Part shown: in pieces, positions 11,401 to 22,489 of the stretch | How positions within the stretch are numbered: the stretch's first letter is position 1 | How the letters are laid out: each line of letters starts with the position of its first letter | Assembly: GCF_964204645.1 (NCBI RefSeq) | Contig: NC_134034.1 | Span: 990,001-1,054,000, forward strand | Length of the DNA: 64,000 nucleotides | Source: Tubulanus polymorphus | Taxonomy: Eukaryota; Nemertea; Palaeonemertea; Tubulaniformes; Tubulanidae | Reading direction: 5' to 3' | Position numbers and translations under genes: made by a program | Notes under the pieces: model-generated | Told to the model about the DNA's origin: nothing | What the model saw: only the letters and a program-made list of their open reading frames with translations | Databases searched by the model: none

Positions 11401-14400
11401 ATCCTAATGGGATAGTCACGGACCGCACAGTGATGAAACAATCGCGACTTTATTTCCTCTATCGCCGACGGCAACAACTCGAGACCAGCAGACGTAAAAC
11501 GAATCGGACGAAATTATCGCCGCGAATATCGCGAAAATGGACGCAGAATGGACGACTAATGAAAAATGTAGACTTGATTCGTGTATGATTTACGATCAAT
11601 CAGTGATCATCAGTGATCATCAGTGATCATTGGTAATCATAGAGTTATTGTCTATCAATCATATGTTTGTGTTAAATCAACCAACGCCCGAAGATCTTAC
11701 AACTGAAATGTTTTATACTAGGAAGGGAATACTGTATTTGAAAATATCCGTAATATCGAATAGTTTTCTGTAATAAAGCGCTTTGAGTCATTATGAAATT
11801 TAGCGCTGAATAAATTCTAATATCATCATTATTATTACTATTGATCTGTAAGAAGCCCTGCATGTACCTGAGCTAAACCCACCGGGTGAGCAACCTTCCA
11901 CCTAAAAAGTGCCCTAATTTCTGGCCCCAATTTTTCTTTAATACATTTATAGTTTCACAGTTGCTAATAATTTTTTTTTGGATTTAAAGCTGTGAGGAAT
12001 GAATATCAGCTCAGTTTCTCGGCCGTCTGGTGACCGCCAATCTTCACTGCTGTCTGATAGAGATACCCCACACAGGTCCAGAAGACCAGGTGTCCAAAAG
12101 GAGTATTTCTCATGAAGCACTCAAGTTGGGTGGCGCCCTCAAGTGTTCGAAATTTGTTATCAAACCCAATGGAAACAATGCATGTTTTTAGAAGAGCAGC
12201 ATAAAATTTGGAGGTTTTAACCCTCTTTGACTTAACGAAATTGAACCCATTCTTAACCCTTTCAGTGCGTCTACACCGCAGTGCAGTGTATAAATCGGTG
12301 ATGGATTTTGCTAGTACATCGCACCGCGGTGTATTGATGTAATTATCTCTATTGAAAGATGGCAGCACGTGTCAAACATAGGGAAATACTAGTAACTAAC
12401 GATACACCGCGCCGCGGTGTAGACGCACTATAGTGGTATTCCCATTATTCAACGCACTAGGGTGGAATTATTCAAAATTTTCAAATTATCTCCAGCACTA
12501 TATGGTATTAATTAGTCAGCACTGAAAGGGTTAAGTCTCAGAGTCCAGTTAATATACCCGCGGATAAGCAGAAAACACGTACAGACTCAGCGGACTCTCG
12601 TTCCTAAAGCTAAATTCACGAAAAATATAGAACGACAATAAAATAAGATTATTACGGATTTCATTCATTTTCGTAGATGGATTTATGCGCGGCTATTTCG
12701 CCGTAGCCGTGGCGATGATACGATTATCGCGATTGCATTGTTGTCGTCGCGCGTAACACCTGGTCGAATCTCATTACATCCGACGCGTAACAAAATAATC
12801 GTAATAACGGCTTTCATCGAATATTGAATTAACCGCGACGGAAATAATCGGAAAATTCGCATCGCAAACAAATAATCGAATTTACCGGCAATTATCGCGA
12901 GTGTTTTTTTATTGTTCGGTGACAGAAATTCATCTTCGAGATTGAATCATAAAAAAAAATCCTATAACCGGTACGCAATACAGCAGGTTCTACGATCTCC
13001 TCGCAAATTCCATTTCAACCGGCAAATATAACCACACTTAAACGTGCAGAACAAATAATTAGATAAAAACCCAATTATTACAAATTAAAAATCGAGAATT
13101 TATTAAAAAAATCAAAAACACTTTTTGCCATTTTTATTTTTGAATAAATTCTTGATCTTGGGCGCTTGCTGTAGCGGCCTATTGTTTGGCCCTCATCGAA
13201 ACAGCCTTCTGAATTTTATCTTTGCTTTACTTATAAATATTTTCAAACCATGATCTCATCATATTATCATATCATACCATAATGAAATAAATTGAAATTG
13301 AAATTCGGTAGCCAGTTAAGGAGCATGGGTTCACAAGGATAGGGGCCACGACCCTGGTCCAAAATCTTGCGATGTCATCCAGCTTGAATACCGGCTGAGG
13401 GAGGAACGTGGGAGAGTCTCACGATATCATCAGGTTTGCCGAGAGGAACAGTCGCTCTAACTTTCCTTACATATTCTAACTAAACATATTTTGCAGTCAC
13501 GCATGTATTGGCATCATACACAGATGTCGTGTAGATTTTTTTTTACAAAAAAAAATGCCTGTACAGGCTTCCTCTCTCTCTCTCTCTCCTCTCACTCTCT
13601 TCAATGCACCTGTGGTACTTGATCAAAAAGAGTAAATTCAGAATATCAATACGGGAATAAAAATCCTATTAAATAAGGATTATTTCGGCTCTGGTAGCCG
13701 CGCAAGAGATTTAAGTCTGAATGTATAAAATATAAAGGTAGGAAGAAAAGCGCCGTTGTGTGATGTGGTAGAATGTAGGGGTTTTAGGTAGATCCGGTCT
13801 GTACCGTGTATGGAGTGATACCGTCAGTCCGTTGTGTATGGAGTCTATGAATTATTCGCCACACGCGACAATTGGTCAAATCATGTATTCATGCTTTCAG
13901 CCTGCGATGAATCGTAAATACGTCTCTAAAACGCTACCGGATTCCTGATTCAAGGTGATTCACGCGACGATTCAGAGACTGCGACCCGCTTCGAGATATT
14001 ATATCTATTAACAGTAGACGATAATATCAACTGAACTGAGGAACTTGAGATATGCGGTGGAGAGAAGAGAGGAGGGACGGAGAGTGGGGAGAATGGAGAG
14101 ATATCTGAGGGAAGGAGAGATAGGTAGAGAGGGAAGGGGAGGGAGAGAAGGGAGAGGGAGGGAAGGAGCAGAGAGGGAGCCACACATAGGAAAGGGAGAG
14201 AGGGACCCACAGATAGAAGAGTGAGACAGATTGAAAGACAGATGAGGTGAGTGAGGAAGGACAGAGGGAGGAGAGGGGAGCAGTAATGAGGGAGAGTTGA
14301 GAAGGGACAAGGAGAAGAGTTTCTTTCTAAATATAGTACGATGACCAATGATCACTTAATGACCATCACAGATATCTAAATAATCTGATTTTCCATTAGC

Positions 14401-17400
14401 CAGTTTTGATAAACTGCACCAATATATAGAGATAACAGTAAGAGTAGCAGCGACCAGGTGTCATACAGACACAATATCAGTCAGAACTCATTTCAGTTCC
14501 ATAACCAATCTAACACCTTAACACCAGCCTGCTGATTTTGGTTCTATAACCAATCTAACAATTTAAGGCGTCTTCGGTAAGAAGAGCATAATGAACTCAA
14601 GTCACGACCTAGGCCCAGGATATCTTACTTGAAACTAGGCTTACCGGTTAAGATAAACAAGTCCCCAGTTTACCTAAAACCTTCTGAAAAGGGGAAGGGG
14701 TGCATGCAGGGCCTGCTGGATCCAATATCAAAGGGTTGTTTGAGATTTAAGGGGCATTCTTAAACACCAAGGCCTGGTTTACTGGAATAGAATAAAACCA
14801 TCAAACAATTTGATTATTTACTGTATATCGTAGAAGGGTTATGAATTCACTGATATCAGCAGAATTGAATCAGTCTCAATCGTGATATATCAAACTTACG
14901 TGATAATTCACGCTGTTTTTGATCTAACACTTCGTGATGTGTGTCTAAACTCTGTGAGATTGTCCATAGTCGCAGGTGTTACCTGTCGATGACGAACACC
15001 TGAGTTCGACACACGCAGTCGTATTAACACTCCATCGCAATCATAAAATAGTTTTCAGTTGAGAAATTTGTCGACACTATTCCGCGGGACAATTTCTGTA
15101 GCCCTGACTTTATTTCATACGGAAATTTTGAAATTTCAATGGATAATTCGGGATTCTGCCTGCAGCAAGTGAGGATCCACCAGGTGTCGCTAGTGTGCAG
15201 TAGGATATCAACTACTGCGGCGATAAGAGGATTCCACTTGTGGCAAGTGAAGATCCACCAGGTATTGCTAGTGTGCAGTAGGTCATCGACTATTGCGGCA
15301 ATAGAGGATTCCACAGTTGTGGCAAGTGAGGATCCACCAGGTGTCGCTACTGTCAGTAGGACATCAACTACTGCGGCAATAGAGGATTCCACTTGTTGCA
15401 AGTGAGGATCCACCAGGTGTCGCTACTGTTCAGTAGGACATCAACTACTGCGGCAATACAGGATTCCACTTGTGGCAAGTGAGGATCCACCAGGTGTCGC
15501 TACTGTGCATTAGGACATCAACTATTGCAGCAATAGAGAAAGCGAGGTTTCACTATCACAGGTGTCACTTATCAACAATACCCACCACCCCCCCGCCATT
15601 CTATGGCAACCATTTTTGTCACTTCTAACAACGCTCCATTTCTGTTCAAATCGGACGAATTCGTTTTAAACAAATAAATAAATTATTGATGAAAACTATA
15701 CCAAATATCGAGCATATTTGGACACGGATCGAGTGGTAATGAAAACTAGAGAAAAGAAAGATGAACGTATGATGTTTGAGAAACCAACGACGACAACGGT
15801 AATAATTCTGATTTATTGCCGATAAGAATAAGTACCATAAGCAGCGTCTATTCATTCACTTATCAGTAACTTATCCTGCGAGATCGATGACCCCCGCAGT
15901 AAATAGGGATAATACGACGGACACTCCGGAACTCGCCAACGCATTGCTTATCAGTGACTTATCCTAGGAGGTTCGTCGACCTGGTGGTAAGCGGTAAGAT
16001 TCAGGCATCAGACTCTGCGGTGGCCGTCTGTGTGGGGGGTAATATATTATCACGTTCGTAAGTCTTGTGGCTGTACGATCAGTTCGACAAAGACGTAAAA
16101 TAAACCAAGTCATTAGACGTAAGACGTTCACCATTAGATATAAGACATTCTCTATAAGACATCATTTAGTGGTCCGTAGAATACTTTCGTTTTTTAGAAT
16201 TTCCCAACAGAAAGTAAGCATTCGGGATGGAAGTTTATAGAGACAAGTTTGACATCAGCCGATCTTTGATGACTCCGAATGCCAAGATTAGGATATTCGC
16301 GGAGCCACCCATTAGAGAGACAGAGTGGTGACTTCACCGAACAGACGTCATATTAACCCTCTATCATCTACCATACCCTTTACCCATTGAGCTTCGACAA
16401 ACATCAAATTAACCCTTTATCTCCGACACCCGTAACCAAATTTGTCTTCAACGAACATCATTAACCCCCTACTATTTGATATTTCACAACTGAATAAGGG
16501 TGGCCGCTTTCTGCCCATTTCTCGGCCTAAATCCCCTCAGTTATCTCTGATTTCTCCCTGAGTGCATCAGAGAAATTTCTAGGTTAAAAATGTTACAAAA
16601 TTCATTCATTTTTCCAGAGAATCAAGTGATCAATAGCGTTTTCTGAATTCCCTGAATTTTCCAGGTCTTCAGGTAAAACTTGTCAAACTCCCTGATTTTT
16701 TCAAAAATGTATTTTATCCCTGAATTCACCAGGTTTGGGGTAGAATTTGTCAAACTCACTGATTTTTTTCTGGTTCCCCGAGTTCCCACTCGGCGGCGCC
16801 ACGCTGCAAAAATAAAAAAGTTTTCCGTACCTGACGATAGAGAAATTCATCGGATTGGTTGACGACTGCAGACGCCACGACGTGTATCACAGACAGCGAC
16901 ATTCCGCCGAGCACCGACAGACGCATTCTCAACGGTAACAGAGTATAGATCATATAAATAAAAAACATCGTCGGCCAGACGCCTTCGCTCGAATTCCGTA
17001 GATCCACGTCCAGCGTAATCAACGCCGTCATCGCCGCGAGTAACACTAAAATCGTATAGCACAAATAGTCCAAAAGCGGCAGTTTGAACGCGCTACGGTT
17101 CGTTAGGATTTCCAAAACGACGAAGACGACGATGACCGCCGAGAGGGTCGCCGCCGTGTAGAACCTCTCGCGGCCGTTTGCGTAATAAAACACTAACAAT
17201 ATAACCGAAACGACGATCAACTGAGCCATCATCACCGTCACGTTCGTCTGATTCAGTTTGAAGAAGTAACGCTGATACAAACGTTCAAAGTTCGGAACCG
17301 CGAATTTCTTCGACGTGAAAACGTGTACGAGCATTTTCCAGTTGCAGCACGGATGTCCGTCGTCGATGTACTCCACGGGACATCCGTCGGCGTCGGTGAT

Positions 17401-17730
17401 CTCGAACGTTTTAACGCGCGATCGTCGCACGTCGTTTTGGTGCTGTTCGTATTTCTCCTGCGCGCGTTCCCACGCCGATTTACGCGTCTGCGAACCGGCC
17501 GTCCGCGGTCGGGAAACCGGCGACGACGGAGGTTTCCCGAGCTGGACGACGGTCACCGTGTTCGTGCCGTTCGCGTTGTTTAATCCGAGAACGTGGACTT
17601 CGGTTTGTCCTTCGTTTCCGGGTTTCCGCGCCCCGGCCGACTTCCGCATCTCGGCCGGCGCGTCCCACGCTTGTCGACTGCCCGAGGACTGCGGGCGTCC
17701 TCCGGGCACCGGCGAACTTTCTTTCATCAT
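2332..17730 (-). CDS. ADCY5: Adenylate cyclase type 5/6-like, 5' part of gene (partial, runs off left edge)
   Basis: Membrane adenylyl cyclase that makes cAMP from ATP. Five coding exons read right to left: 17730-16831, 9667-9518, 8133-8012, 4038-3799 and 2490-2332. All have GT-AG borders and matching phases, giving 523 codons plus 2 nt. Residues 1-165 are the cytosolic N-terminus, ending in a conserved stretch with [13 protein letters not shown]. Hydrophobic segments at about 167-184, 190-208, 218-241, 251-268 and 271-291, plus one at the start of exon 2, form the first six-helix bundle. The C1 catalytic domain follows, with FADICGF (Asp396) and KILGDCYYC (Asp440), the two metal-binding aspartates known in this family. 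The N-terminal block and exon 3 ([15 protein letters not shown]) resemble vertebrate AC5/AC6 most. The second membrane bundle and C2 domain are absent and must lie left of position 1. Introns reach 7.2 kb and are full of tandem repeats. Subtype 5/6 is from remembered similarity, so a different paralogue is possible. Confidence 0.93.
3270..3700 (+). repeat. 57-bp minisatellite, about 7 units (in cyclase intron 4)
   Basis: The unit contains 'tataaaaccaggcccaggtt' and 'aaggatttatccctaggg' with 'tgatacccagtc'. The same array recurs in the same orientation at 26150-26550. The rest of the intron between exons 4 and 5 shows nothing else. Confidence 0.85.
3799..4038 (-). CDS. ADCY5: Adenylate cyclase coding exon 4 (C1 catalytic core)
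   Basis: 240 nt with donor GTAAGT. It encodes [17 protein letters not shown] through [20 protein letters not shown] to MGLDMIDAI. It carries both metal-binding aspartates of the C1 domain. The residue after the first DI is Cys, where I remember Glu in vertebrate AC5/6. Confidence 0.96.
4205..4495 (-). repeat. 79-bp dispersed repeat (GATGTCAT family), locus 2
   Basis: Four units containing 'ccccctatgacatcatcaa', in the orientation opposite to locus 1. They lie in the cyclase intron about 170 bp from the acceptor of exon 4. Confidence 0.85.
4840..5090 (+). repeat. About 50-bp imperfect minisatellite (CAGTTTCAC.. family)
   Basis: Diverged units contain 'ggtccagtttcacca' and 'agatcaaacaggtctaagct'. 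It is related to the better preserved 51-bp arrays at 6390 and 32150. Confidence 0.7.
5400..5757. repeat. GA-rich purine tract
   Basis: A low-complexity run of GAGAGG and AGGGGAG words. Its pyrimidine strand gives an open frame of Ser, Pro and Leu only, which is an artefact. Confidence 0.9.
6390..6690 (+). repeat. 51-bp minisatellite, about 6 units
   Basis: The unit contains 'cagttccacagttgagactt', 'aagataagaccgggctta' and 'actcatttcaatc'. It is the inverse orientation of the array at 32150-32760. Confidence 0.85.
7165..7262 (+). repeat. Repeat end with hammerhead-like core
   Basis: 'ctgatggctaacagttgtta' is followed by GCCGAAACGTC, and about 50 bp later by TTATTGTGGGATTTCTC. The GGCTAAC/GTTAGCC hairpin sits between CTGAT and GAAAC, the layout of a hammerhead core, although the conserved A after CTGATG is missing. 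The same layout recurs at 34.05, 34.65, 37.17 and 59.9 kb. Confidence 0.45.
7375..7640. repeat. CCCTAGGG inverted and direct repeats
   Basis: CCCTAGGGTT and its complement recur about six times, with GCTAGGGT and 'agctgaccaacc' words, in alternating orientation. It resembles a degenerate foldback element. It is not a telomeric array. Confidence 0.5.
8012..8133 (-). CDS. ADCY5: Adenylate cyclase coding exon 3
   Basis: 122 nt, entering in phase 0 and leaving two bases. The acceptor is a T-run plus CAG and the donor is GTAGGG. It encodes [20 protein letters not shown] and then [11 protein letters not shown], the helical linker into the C1 catalytic domain. It is too short to appear as a long open frame and was found by joining phases. 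Confidence 0.93.
8225..8560 (+). repeat. 60-bp minisatellite, about 5 units (cyclase intron 2)
   Basis: The unit contains 'gtcattagtaactaatcata' and 'gttgaagtcattgagaatga' with GAAGGTC. It starts about 100 bp from the acceptor of exon 3. Confidence 0.85.
9040..9257. repeat. GA-rich tract in cyclase intron 2
   Basis: A low-complexity run of GGGAGAGG and GGGGATAGAGG words. Open frames on both strands here are compositional artefacts. Confidence 0.9.
9518..9667 (-). CDS. ADCY5: Adenylate cyclase coding exon 2
   Basis: 50 codons, phase 0 at both ends, with acceptor TTTTTCAG and donor GTAATC. It encodes the last helix of the first bundle ([20 protein letters not shown]) and the linker [20 protein letters not shown] up to ENQQQ, a junction also seen in vertebrate AC5/AC6. 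Confidence 0.92.
10117..10242 (+). repeat. 25-bp minisatellite, 5 units
   Basis: Near-perfect units of 'aactgggccctgtatcatga' plus TCGGG. GAACTGGGCCCTG is also the terminal word of the inverted-repeat elements at 25534 and 29978. Confidence 0.9.
11060..11370 (+). repeat. 26-bp minisatellite, about 11 units
   Basis: The unit is 'cctaatgcattgtaatactt' plus ATTTCA. It is cleanest at 11130-11280 and degenerates at both sides. Confidence 0.9.
12253..12534. mobile_element. piggyBac-like non-autonomous element (274 bp, TTAA flanks)
   Basis: The element is bounded by TTAA on both sides (12253-12256 and 12531-12534). Its ends are CCCTTTCAGTGC and the exact reverse complement GCACTGAAAGGG. CCC-starting ends and TTAA target duplications are the hallmark of piggyBac-type transposons. 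It has no open frame of note. Palindromic CACCGCGGTG-like words lie inside. Confidence 0.75.
14050..14310. repeat. GA-rich tract in cyclase intron 1
   Basis: A purine-rich stretch of GGGAGAGAG and GGAAGGAG words. Overlapping Leu/Ser/Pro open frames on the other strand are artefacts. Confidence 0.85.
15155..15535 (+). repeat. 77-bp satellite, about 5 units
   Basis: The unit contains 'gtgaggatccaccaggtgtc', 'tgcagtaggacatcaactac' and 'tgcggcaatagaggattcca'. It is the same family as the array at 22490-23210 but in the opposite orientation. Confidence 0.9.
16831..17730 (-). CDS. ADCY5: Adenylate cyclase coding exon 1 (start to TM5)
   Basis: Exactly 300 codons, ending in frame at CAG before the donor GTACGG. 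The start ATG at 17730 is followed directly by a second ATG. The cytosolic N-terminus is GC-rich and low in complexity (Gly, Ser, Pro, Arg) up to about residue 100, then becomes family-like from residue 105 onward. Confidence 0.9.
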
Positions 17731-17833
17731 GTCGACTAGCGGACGTATTTACGGTTGCTAACGGCGATGACTAGCTAGCAGACGGATCGTCGGTTGATTT
17801 CATCGCGTTATGAAATATCGCCGTCGTTCGCAC
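17731..17833 (-). promoter_or_regulatory. Probable 5' UTR part of the adenylate cyclase exon, with upstream acceptor
   Basis: Reading leftward, a TATTTTCCAG acceptor ends at 17834 and 103 nt of leader precede the ATG at 17730. This suggests at least one non-coding exon further right. Its position and the true promoter were not found. Confidence 0.45.
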
Positions 17834-18065
17834 CTGGAAAATATGACACATAAATCAGCGGTCAGTCATTGAAGACTTTCATTGAGTTGTAAGGAGAAAA
17901 CAAGATGGCTGAAAGTGACTTGCGTACAATAGTCGATAGTCGGGCAGCTTCGGGGCAGGGAATGAATGCGCTGATTCTGCCATTACCAGTGCAGCTCATA
18001 AAAGTTTCAAACCTTTGCTGTCATAAAAGTTGATAAAACGATCTCTCGATACTGATAGTCATCTA

Positions 18066-18190
18066 CAGGGGCCAGTTGCACAGTCGTGACTTAAGTCCAA
18101 AAGGGGTCTTAAGTTGTTAGATTAGCGATAGAACTAAGTTGGTCTTAGACTGGTCTTAAGTCTAAGCCATGAATATGCAACCGGCCCCAG
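18066..18190. mobile_element. Short inverted-repeat element, GGGGCC family, copy 1
   Basis: The ends are 'caggggccagttgcacagtc' and, inverted, 'ctggggccggttgcatattc'. The interior has GACTTAAG, GGTCTTAAG and 'ggtcttagactggtcttaag' words. Related copies are at 19964, 25710 and 42173. Confidence 0.65.
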
Positions 18191-18489
18191 GAGTAGGCCT
18201 ACTAGTGTTATAACAAAATTATGAGATATATAAATAGTCCACAACAAAGAGACTAATTATTACACAATTTCTAACTTAAGTTGAAAATGACTTTTCGAGA
18301 GCTATCGATCTTTTTATCCGTCTGACGTCGCCTCGGTGAATGCGTCTGCTTAATTCTGGCTGATCGCCAGATTGCTGTTGATGATGTATTTATTCAATAG
18401 ATAAATATTCAACTATAAACGAGCATTTATTAATTATGACTACAGACTTTCATCAGTCGATCAAAAACTGATCTTTCCATCTCCTAAGT

Positions 18490-18975
18490 CCCACCCTCTC
18501 TCCCCCTCTCTAATTTCTTCTTACACTCCCTCTCCCTTCTCTCCTCTCATTGCCCCCTTTCCTTCTCCCTCTCTCCCCTCCTCTCCCCCTCTCCAATTTC
18601 TTCTTACACTCCCTCTCCCTTCTCTCCTCTCTCCTCTCATTGCCCCCTTTCCTTCTCCCTCTCTCCCCTCCTCTCCCCCTCTCCAATTTCTTCTTACACT
18701 CCCTCTCCCTTCTCTCCTCTCTCCTCTCATTGCCCCCTTTCCTTCTCCCTCTCTCCCCTCCTCTCCCCCTCTCCAATTTCTTCTTACACTCCCTCTCCCT
18801 TCTCTCCTCTCTCCCCTCCTCTCCCCTCTCCAATTTCTTCTAACACTCCCTCTCCCTTCTCTCCTCTCTCCTCTCATTGCCCCCTTTCCTTCTCCCTCTC
18901 TCCAATTTCTTCTTACACTCCCTCTCCCTTCTCTCCTCTCTCCTCTCATTGCCCCCTTTCCTTCTCCCTCTCCCT
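18490..18975. repeat. 90-bp pyrimidine-rich satellite, about 5 units
   Basis: The unit contains 'ctccaatttcttcttacact' followed by CCCTCTCCC runs and CATTGCCCCCTTTCC. CTCCAATTTC recurs every 90 bp where units are intact, with shorter variants at the right end. Confidence 0.9.
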
Positions 18976-19423
18976 CCTCTCTCATTCTTCCTCTGTCCTC
19001 TATCTCAATCCCTCCCCCCTCTAATGTACACATTCGAAAATTCTTAATCAAACTTGCCCCCGGTGCAGCTACAGAAAACCTACGCACAGTAATTTCAAAG
19101 GCAAAATAAAAACAATTTCATAATATATATAAATAGACAAACTGAAAACATAACGAACTTCAGAGAAAAATGCATCCATCAAAATGACAACTGTCAGCGA
19201 TATTTACAGTTTATTAATCTCTCTGAAACAATATTAAAAATACCTTATAGACTTCTATACCATGCCGGCTATACATATATACAGAATATTCTTCAGATCC
19301 AGTTCTCTCCGCGCACCACCGGGATTCATAATTACTAGGTGAAAATTGTGAGGCAATTAGCAGTAGTTAAACTCTGAGTATAGGACCCCAACTGTCAGCC
19401 GCCTGCCACCCTCCCCCTTAGTG

Positions 19424-19788
19424 TTAAGCCTAGCGCACATTGACACTGCGATTGGAGACAACTAGTTGCAAGGCAGTTTTCGGCGCATGAGAGCAACTGG
19501 CTGGATACGATCAGTTGCTTGAATGTGTCGATGTGAGCGAGCTTACGATTGGTAAGCGTCGATCTATCTCCAGTTCCAGCTAGTTGCCCATGTTCTACTT
19601 TTGAGCAACTGGTTGTACTCAATCGCAGTCATATCCGTCGATGTGCGCGCTCTGGATCTCGACGATCGACACGCGCCATGCAGTTGCTGCAACTGACCGG
19701 TTGTAACTTGATTTCGATGTGCGCGGGGTAATCGTTCGGTAGCAACTAGTTGTCTCCGATCGCAGTGTCGATGTGCGCTAGGCTTTAG
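19424..19788. mobile_element. TTAA-flanked inverted-repeat element, copy 1 (about 360 bp)
   Basis: It begins TTAA-GCCTAGCGCACATTG and ends ATGTGCGCTAGGC-TTTA. The terminal repeats extend over 40 bp, including GGAGACAACTAGTTG at both ends. A close copy lies inverted at 62829-63185. No coding capacity was seen. Flanking TTAA or TTTA suggests a TTAA-targeting family. Confidence 0.8.
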
Positions 19789-19963
19789 GACACATCAGGT
19801 TGACAGTGTAACTTGTTGTTTATGTCATTGTAGTTGGGAGGGTCATTGTTGAAGCCTTCGATGAAAAAATAGATAAAAATTGTGATGAATCAAAACTTGA
19901 GATGGCTTAAATCAAAATTTTCTGCTGAAATCAATATCACAACTAAAACAGTTCTAGAAAATT

Positions 19964-20107
19964 CAGGGGGCTGGTTCCATAGTCGAGACTTTAGTCCGAA
20001 AGTGATCTTAAATCTTAAGACTGGTCTCAAGTTGATAGATTGGCTATAGAACTAAGTTGGTCTTAGACTGATCTTAAGTCTAAGCCATGACTATGGAACC
20101 GGCCCCT
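19964..20107. mobile_element. Short inverted-repeat element, GGGGCC family, copy 2
   Basis: The ends are CAGGGGGCTGGTTCCATAGT and the inverse of 'caggggccggttccatagtc'. The interior contains 'ttaagactggtctcaagttg', matching the minisatellite words seen elsewhere. Confidence 0.7.
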
Positions 20108-20819
20108 GGTCACAACAGGTAAAGGACCGATGTAGTAGCCTACTTTACAAGTACAAACTATAGACTAACATTTCTAAATAGCCCTATTTCTCCAATATGA
20201 GAAGTTTAAAGCATTTTGCTCAAATCAAAAAGAGTTTAAAACACCTTTAAAAGCATTTTTGGTTTAGCAGAAGTTTTTGAAGAATTAAGGAATCGTACGA
20301 CCCTGTAGAAAAACACTACGAGAAGAATATAAAGTAAATTTTCCAAATATTTCCCGGATAAGAGATTAGATTGTCCCGTAGACTCCTTACCTGCGAACAA
20401 AATACACCATTGTTGATAACGCACCCTCTCCCTGTAGATCCTGGTTTATAAAAGCAACTACTCGAATTCAAAATGAATTGTGAAAGTCGATATTTTGATG
20501 ATTACGATTTCGAGAGTCGAATCTATATTTATAAATGTAAGTACGCGTACGCAGAGTGCTAATTTCCTCTGATTTACTTACAGTCGTCATGGTGACGCAA
20601 GAACACTGAAATAATGTCATATGTTTACAATAAACTAATATTACAAACCGCGTGACACTGGCGCAGGTTACCGGTAATATCGGGTAATACCAGTCGCGAG
20701 GTTTGATTAGAATCTAAATAATTCATACACAAATCACGAATTTGTCAGCTTTCCACAGAGCTATCAATCTGTAGCCCTTCAGACATTTACCCCGTTGGAG
20801 AGAAGCGTGGATAAAATAA

Positions 20820-21415
20820 ATATCTAATGTCTGGTGTTTTTAGTTCATTTTCAATAAAAAAAATGTCTCAGGTTAAGTTCTGAACACATGTGAAGTGTGG
20901 ACGATCAGTTTTTGAAAGTGTGATGATAAAATGTCTAATATCTGGTGTTTGTAGTTCATTTTCAATTAGAAATGTCTCAGGTGAAGCACTGAACACATGT
21001 GAAGTGTAGACGATCAGTTTATGAAAGTGTGCTGATAAAATGTCTAATATCTGGTGTTTGTAGTTCATTTTCAATTAAAAATGTCTCAGGTGAAGCACTG
21101 AACACATGTGAAGTGTGGACGATCGGTTTTTGAAAGTGTGCTGATAAAATGTCTAATGTCTGGTGTTTGTAGTTCATTTTCAATAAAAAAAACGTCTCAG
21201 GTTAAGTTCTGAACACATGTGAAGTGCGGACGATCAGTTGTTGAAAGTTTTGCTGATAAAATGTCTAATATCTGGTGTTTGTAATTCATTTTCAATAAAA
21301 AACGTCTCAGGAAAGTTCTGAAGACAAGTGAAGTGTGGACGATCAGTTTTTGAAAGTGCGCTGATAAAATATCAAATATCTGGTGTTTATAGATTAAAAA
21401 TATCTCAGATGAAAG
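20820..21415 (+). repeat. About 110-bp satellite, 5-6 units
   Basis: The unit contains 'atgtctcaggtgaagcactg', 'aacacatgtgaagtgtggac' and 'gataaaatgtctaatatctg'. Units differ by small indels. Confidence 0.85.
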
Positions 21416-21794
21416 GTCCAAGCTCAGTGAGATTGAAAAACTAGTATATCAATAAACTAACTTCAGATAGACTAGTCTTAGAATACATGTCAGAGCTTCG
21501 CGAAAACCAGACGATACTTCCAAATGAAACCCTTCAAGCTGCAAATAATTATTCATTCCTAGCTGATATTGGTTATTTCCGAGACGAGATTTTTCTCCTC
21601 TAATCCTCGCTGAGCGCACGTCGGTTTGACCACAGGCCAGAAACAACGAATCAACATCTGATTGCCTCAATTATTGCGGCTTATCACCACGGTGACCTAC
21701 TACTGCGGGCTATTGTTAGCTGATTAGCTTGTCCAGTTTTCAGTTCGCAGTCTGGATGGAGTCAAGAATTCTGTGTAATCAGCAAGAGTAAAAT

Positions 21795-21985
21795 GGCCTA
21801 CATCTAAGACCAGTCTAAGCTGATTCTAGTTCAATAACCTTTCTAAAAACTTAAGATCAGCCTAAGCTCATTTTGGTTCCATAAGCAAATCTAACATCTT
21901 AAGATCAGTCTGAGCTCATTTTGGATCTATAGCCAACCTAACAACTTAAGATCGCTCTCAAGATTTAAGAGCACTTTTGGACTAA
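21795..21985 (+). repeat. About 47-bp CTTAAGATCAGTCTAAG repeat, 4 units
   Basis: A diverged relative of the 47-bp array at 895-1255, with 'taagctcattttggttcc' and AACTTAAGATC words. It ends in a segment like the right end of the GGGGCC elements. Confidence 0.65.
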
Positions 21986-22489
21986 TGACTTTACCACTGG
22001 GCTCTCGTTAGGTAATCAGCAATGCAAAAATAAGCCTAAGATTTTAAACATAGATTCCATGGCGAAGACCATTATTGTTTTTGGTTTGAGCCCACGCAAT
22101 GTCGTTAATGGTTTATTGCTGTTATTTCCGATATAGAAATTATGTCGGGCAGAGACTACAGTTATTAACGGCACGTTTCAACACTGGAAAAACCGGGTAA
22201 TTTCTGCGCAGTTTGTTGACTTTACGTTTACCACTGATCGGATATTGCTATCACTGCTGCCTGCCGCGCGTAAAGTGGTAACGCAAAATGTCTTTTCAGC
22301 GACACGTCTTTATTTCTACGATCACGAACACGACTTAAAATCCCGCCACCAGATGGCATGCATAACAGTAGGACAAATCGAGTAAAAAGAATTTAAATCC
22401 AGTTTCGGTTTTTTTTTACATCCACCCCATAGGAAATAATTACCCAGCTCCTATCCAAGTTAAGTTTGACAAGCTAAAATCTAGCCCAT

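Larger units (their letters stand above)
9668..16830. other. Cyclase intron 1 content (7.2 kb)
   Basis: No coding exon was recognised on either strand. It holds 25-bp, 26-bp and 77-bp tandem arrays, a piggyBac-like short element, a GA-rich tract (14055-14310), a TC run (13569-13590) and fragments of the CTTAAGACCAG repeat (14490-14570). At 16580-16770 a short CCCTGA-TTTT-CCAGGT motif recurs. Confidence 0.6.

Noticed and set aside
16868-16900. Continuation of cyclase exon 1 frame to 16756
   Set aside because: The open frame runs past the CAG-GTACGG donor, but the next exon at 9667 joins exactly at residue 300.
17315-17761. 148-codon plus-strand frame
   Set aside because: Antisense of the GC-rich cyclase exon 1, with no family resemblance.
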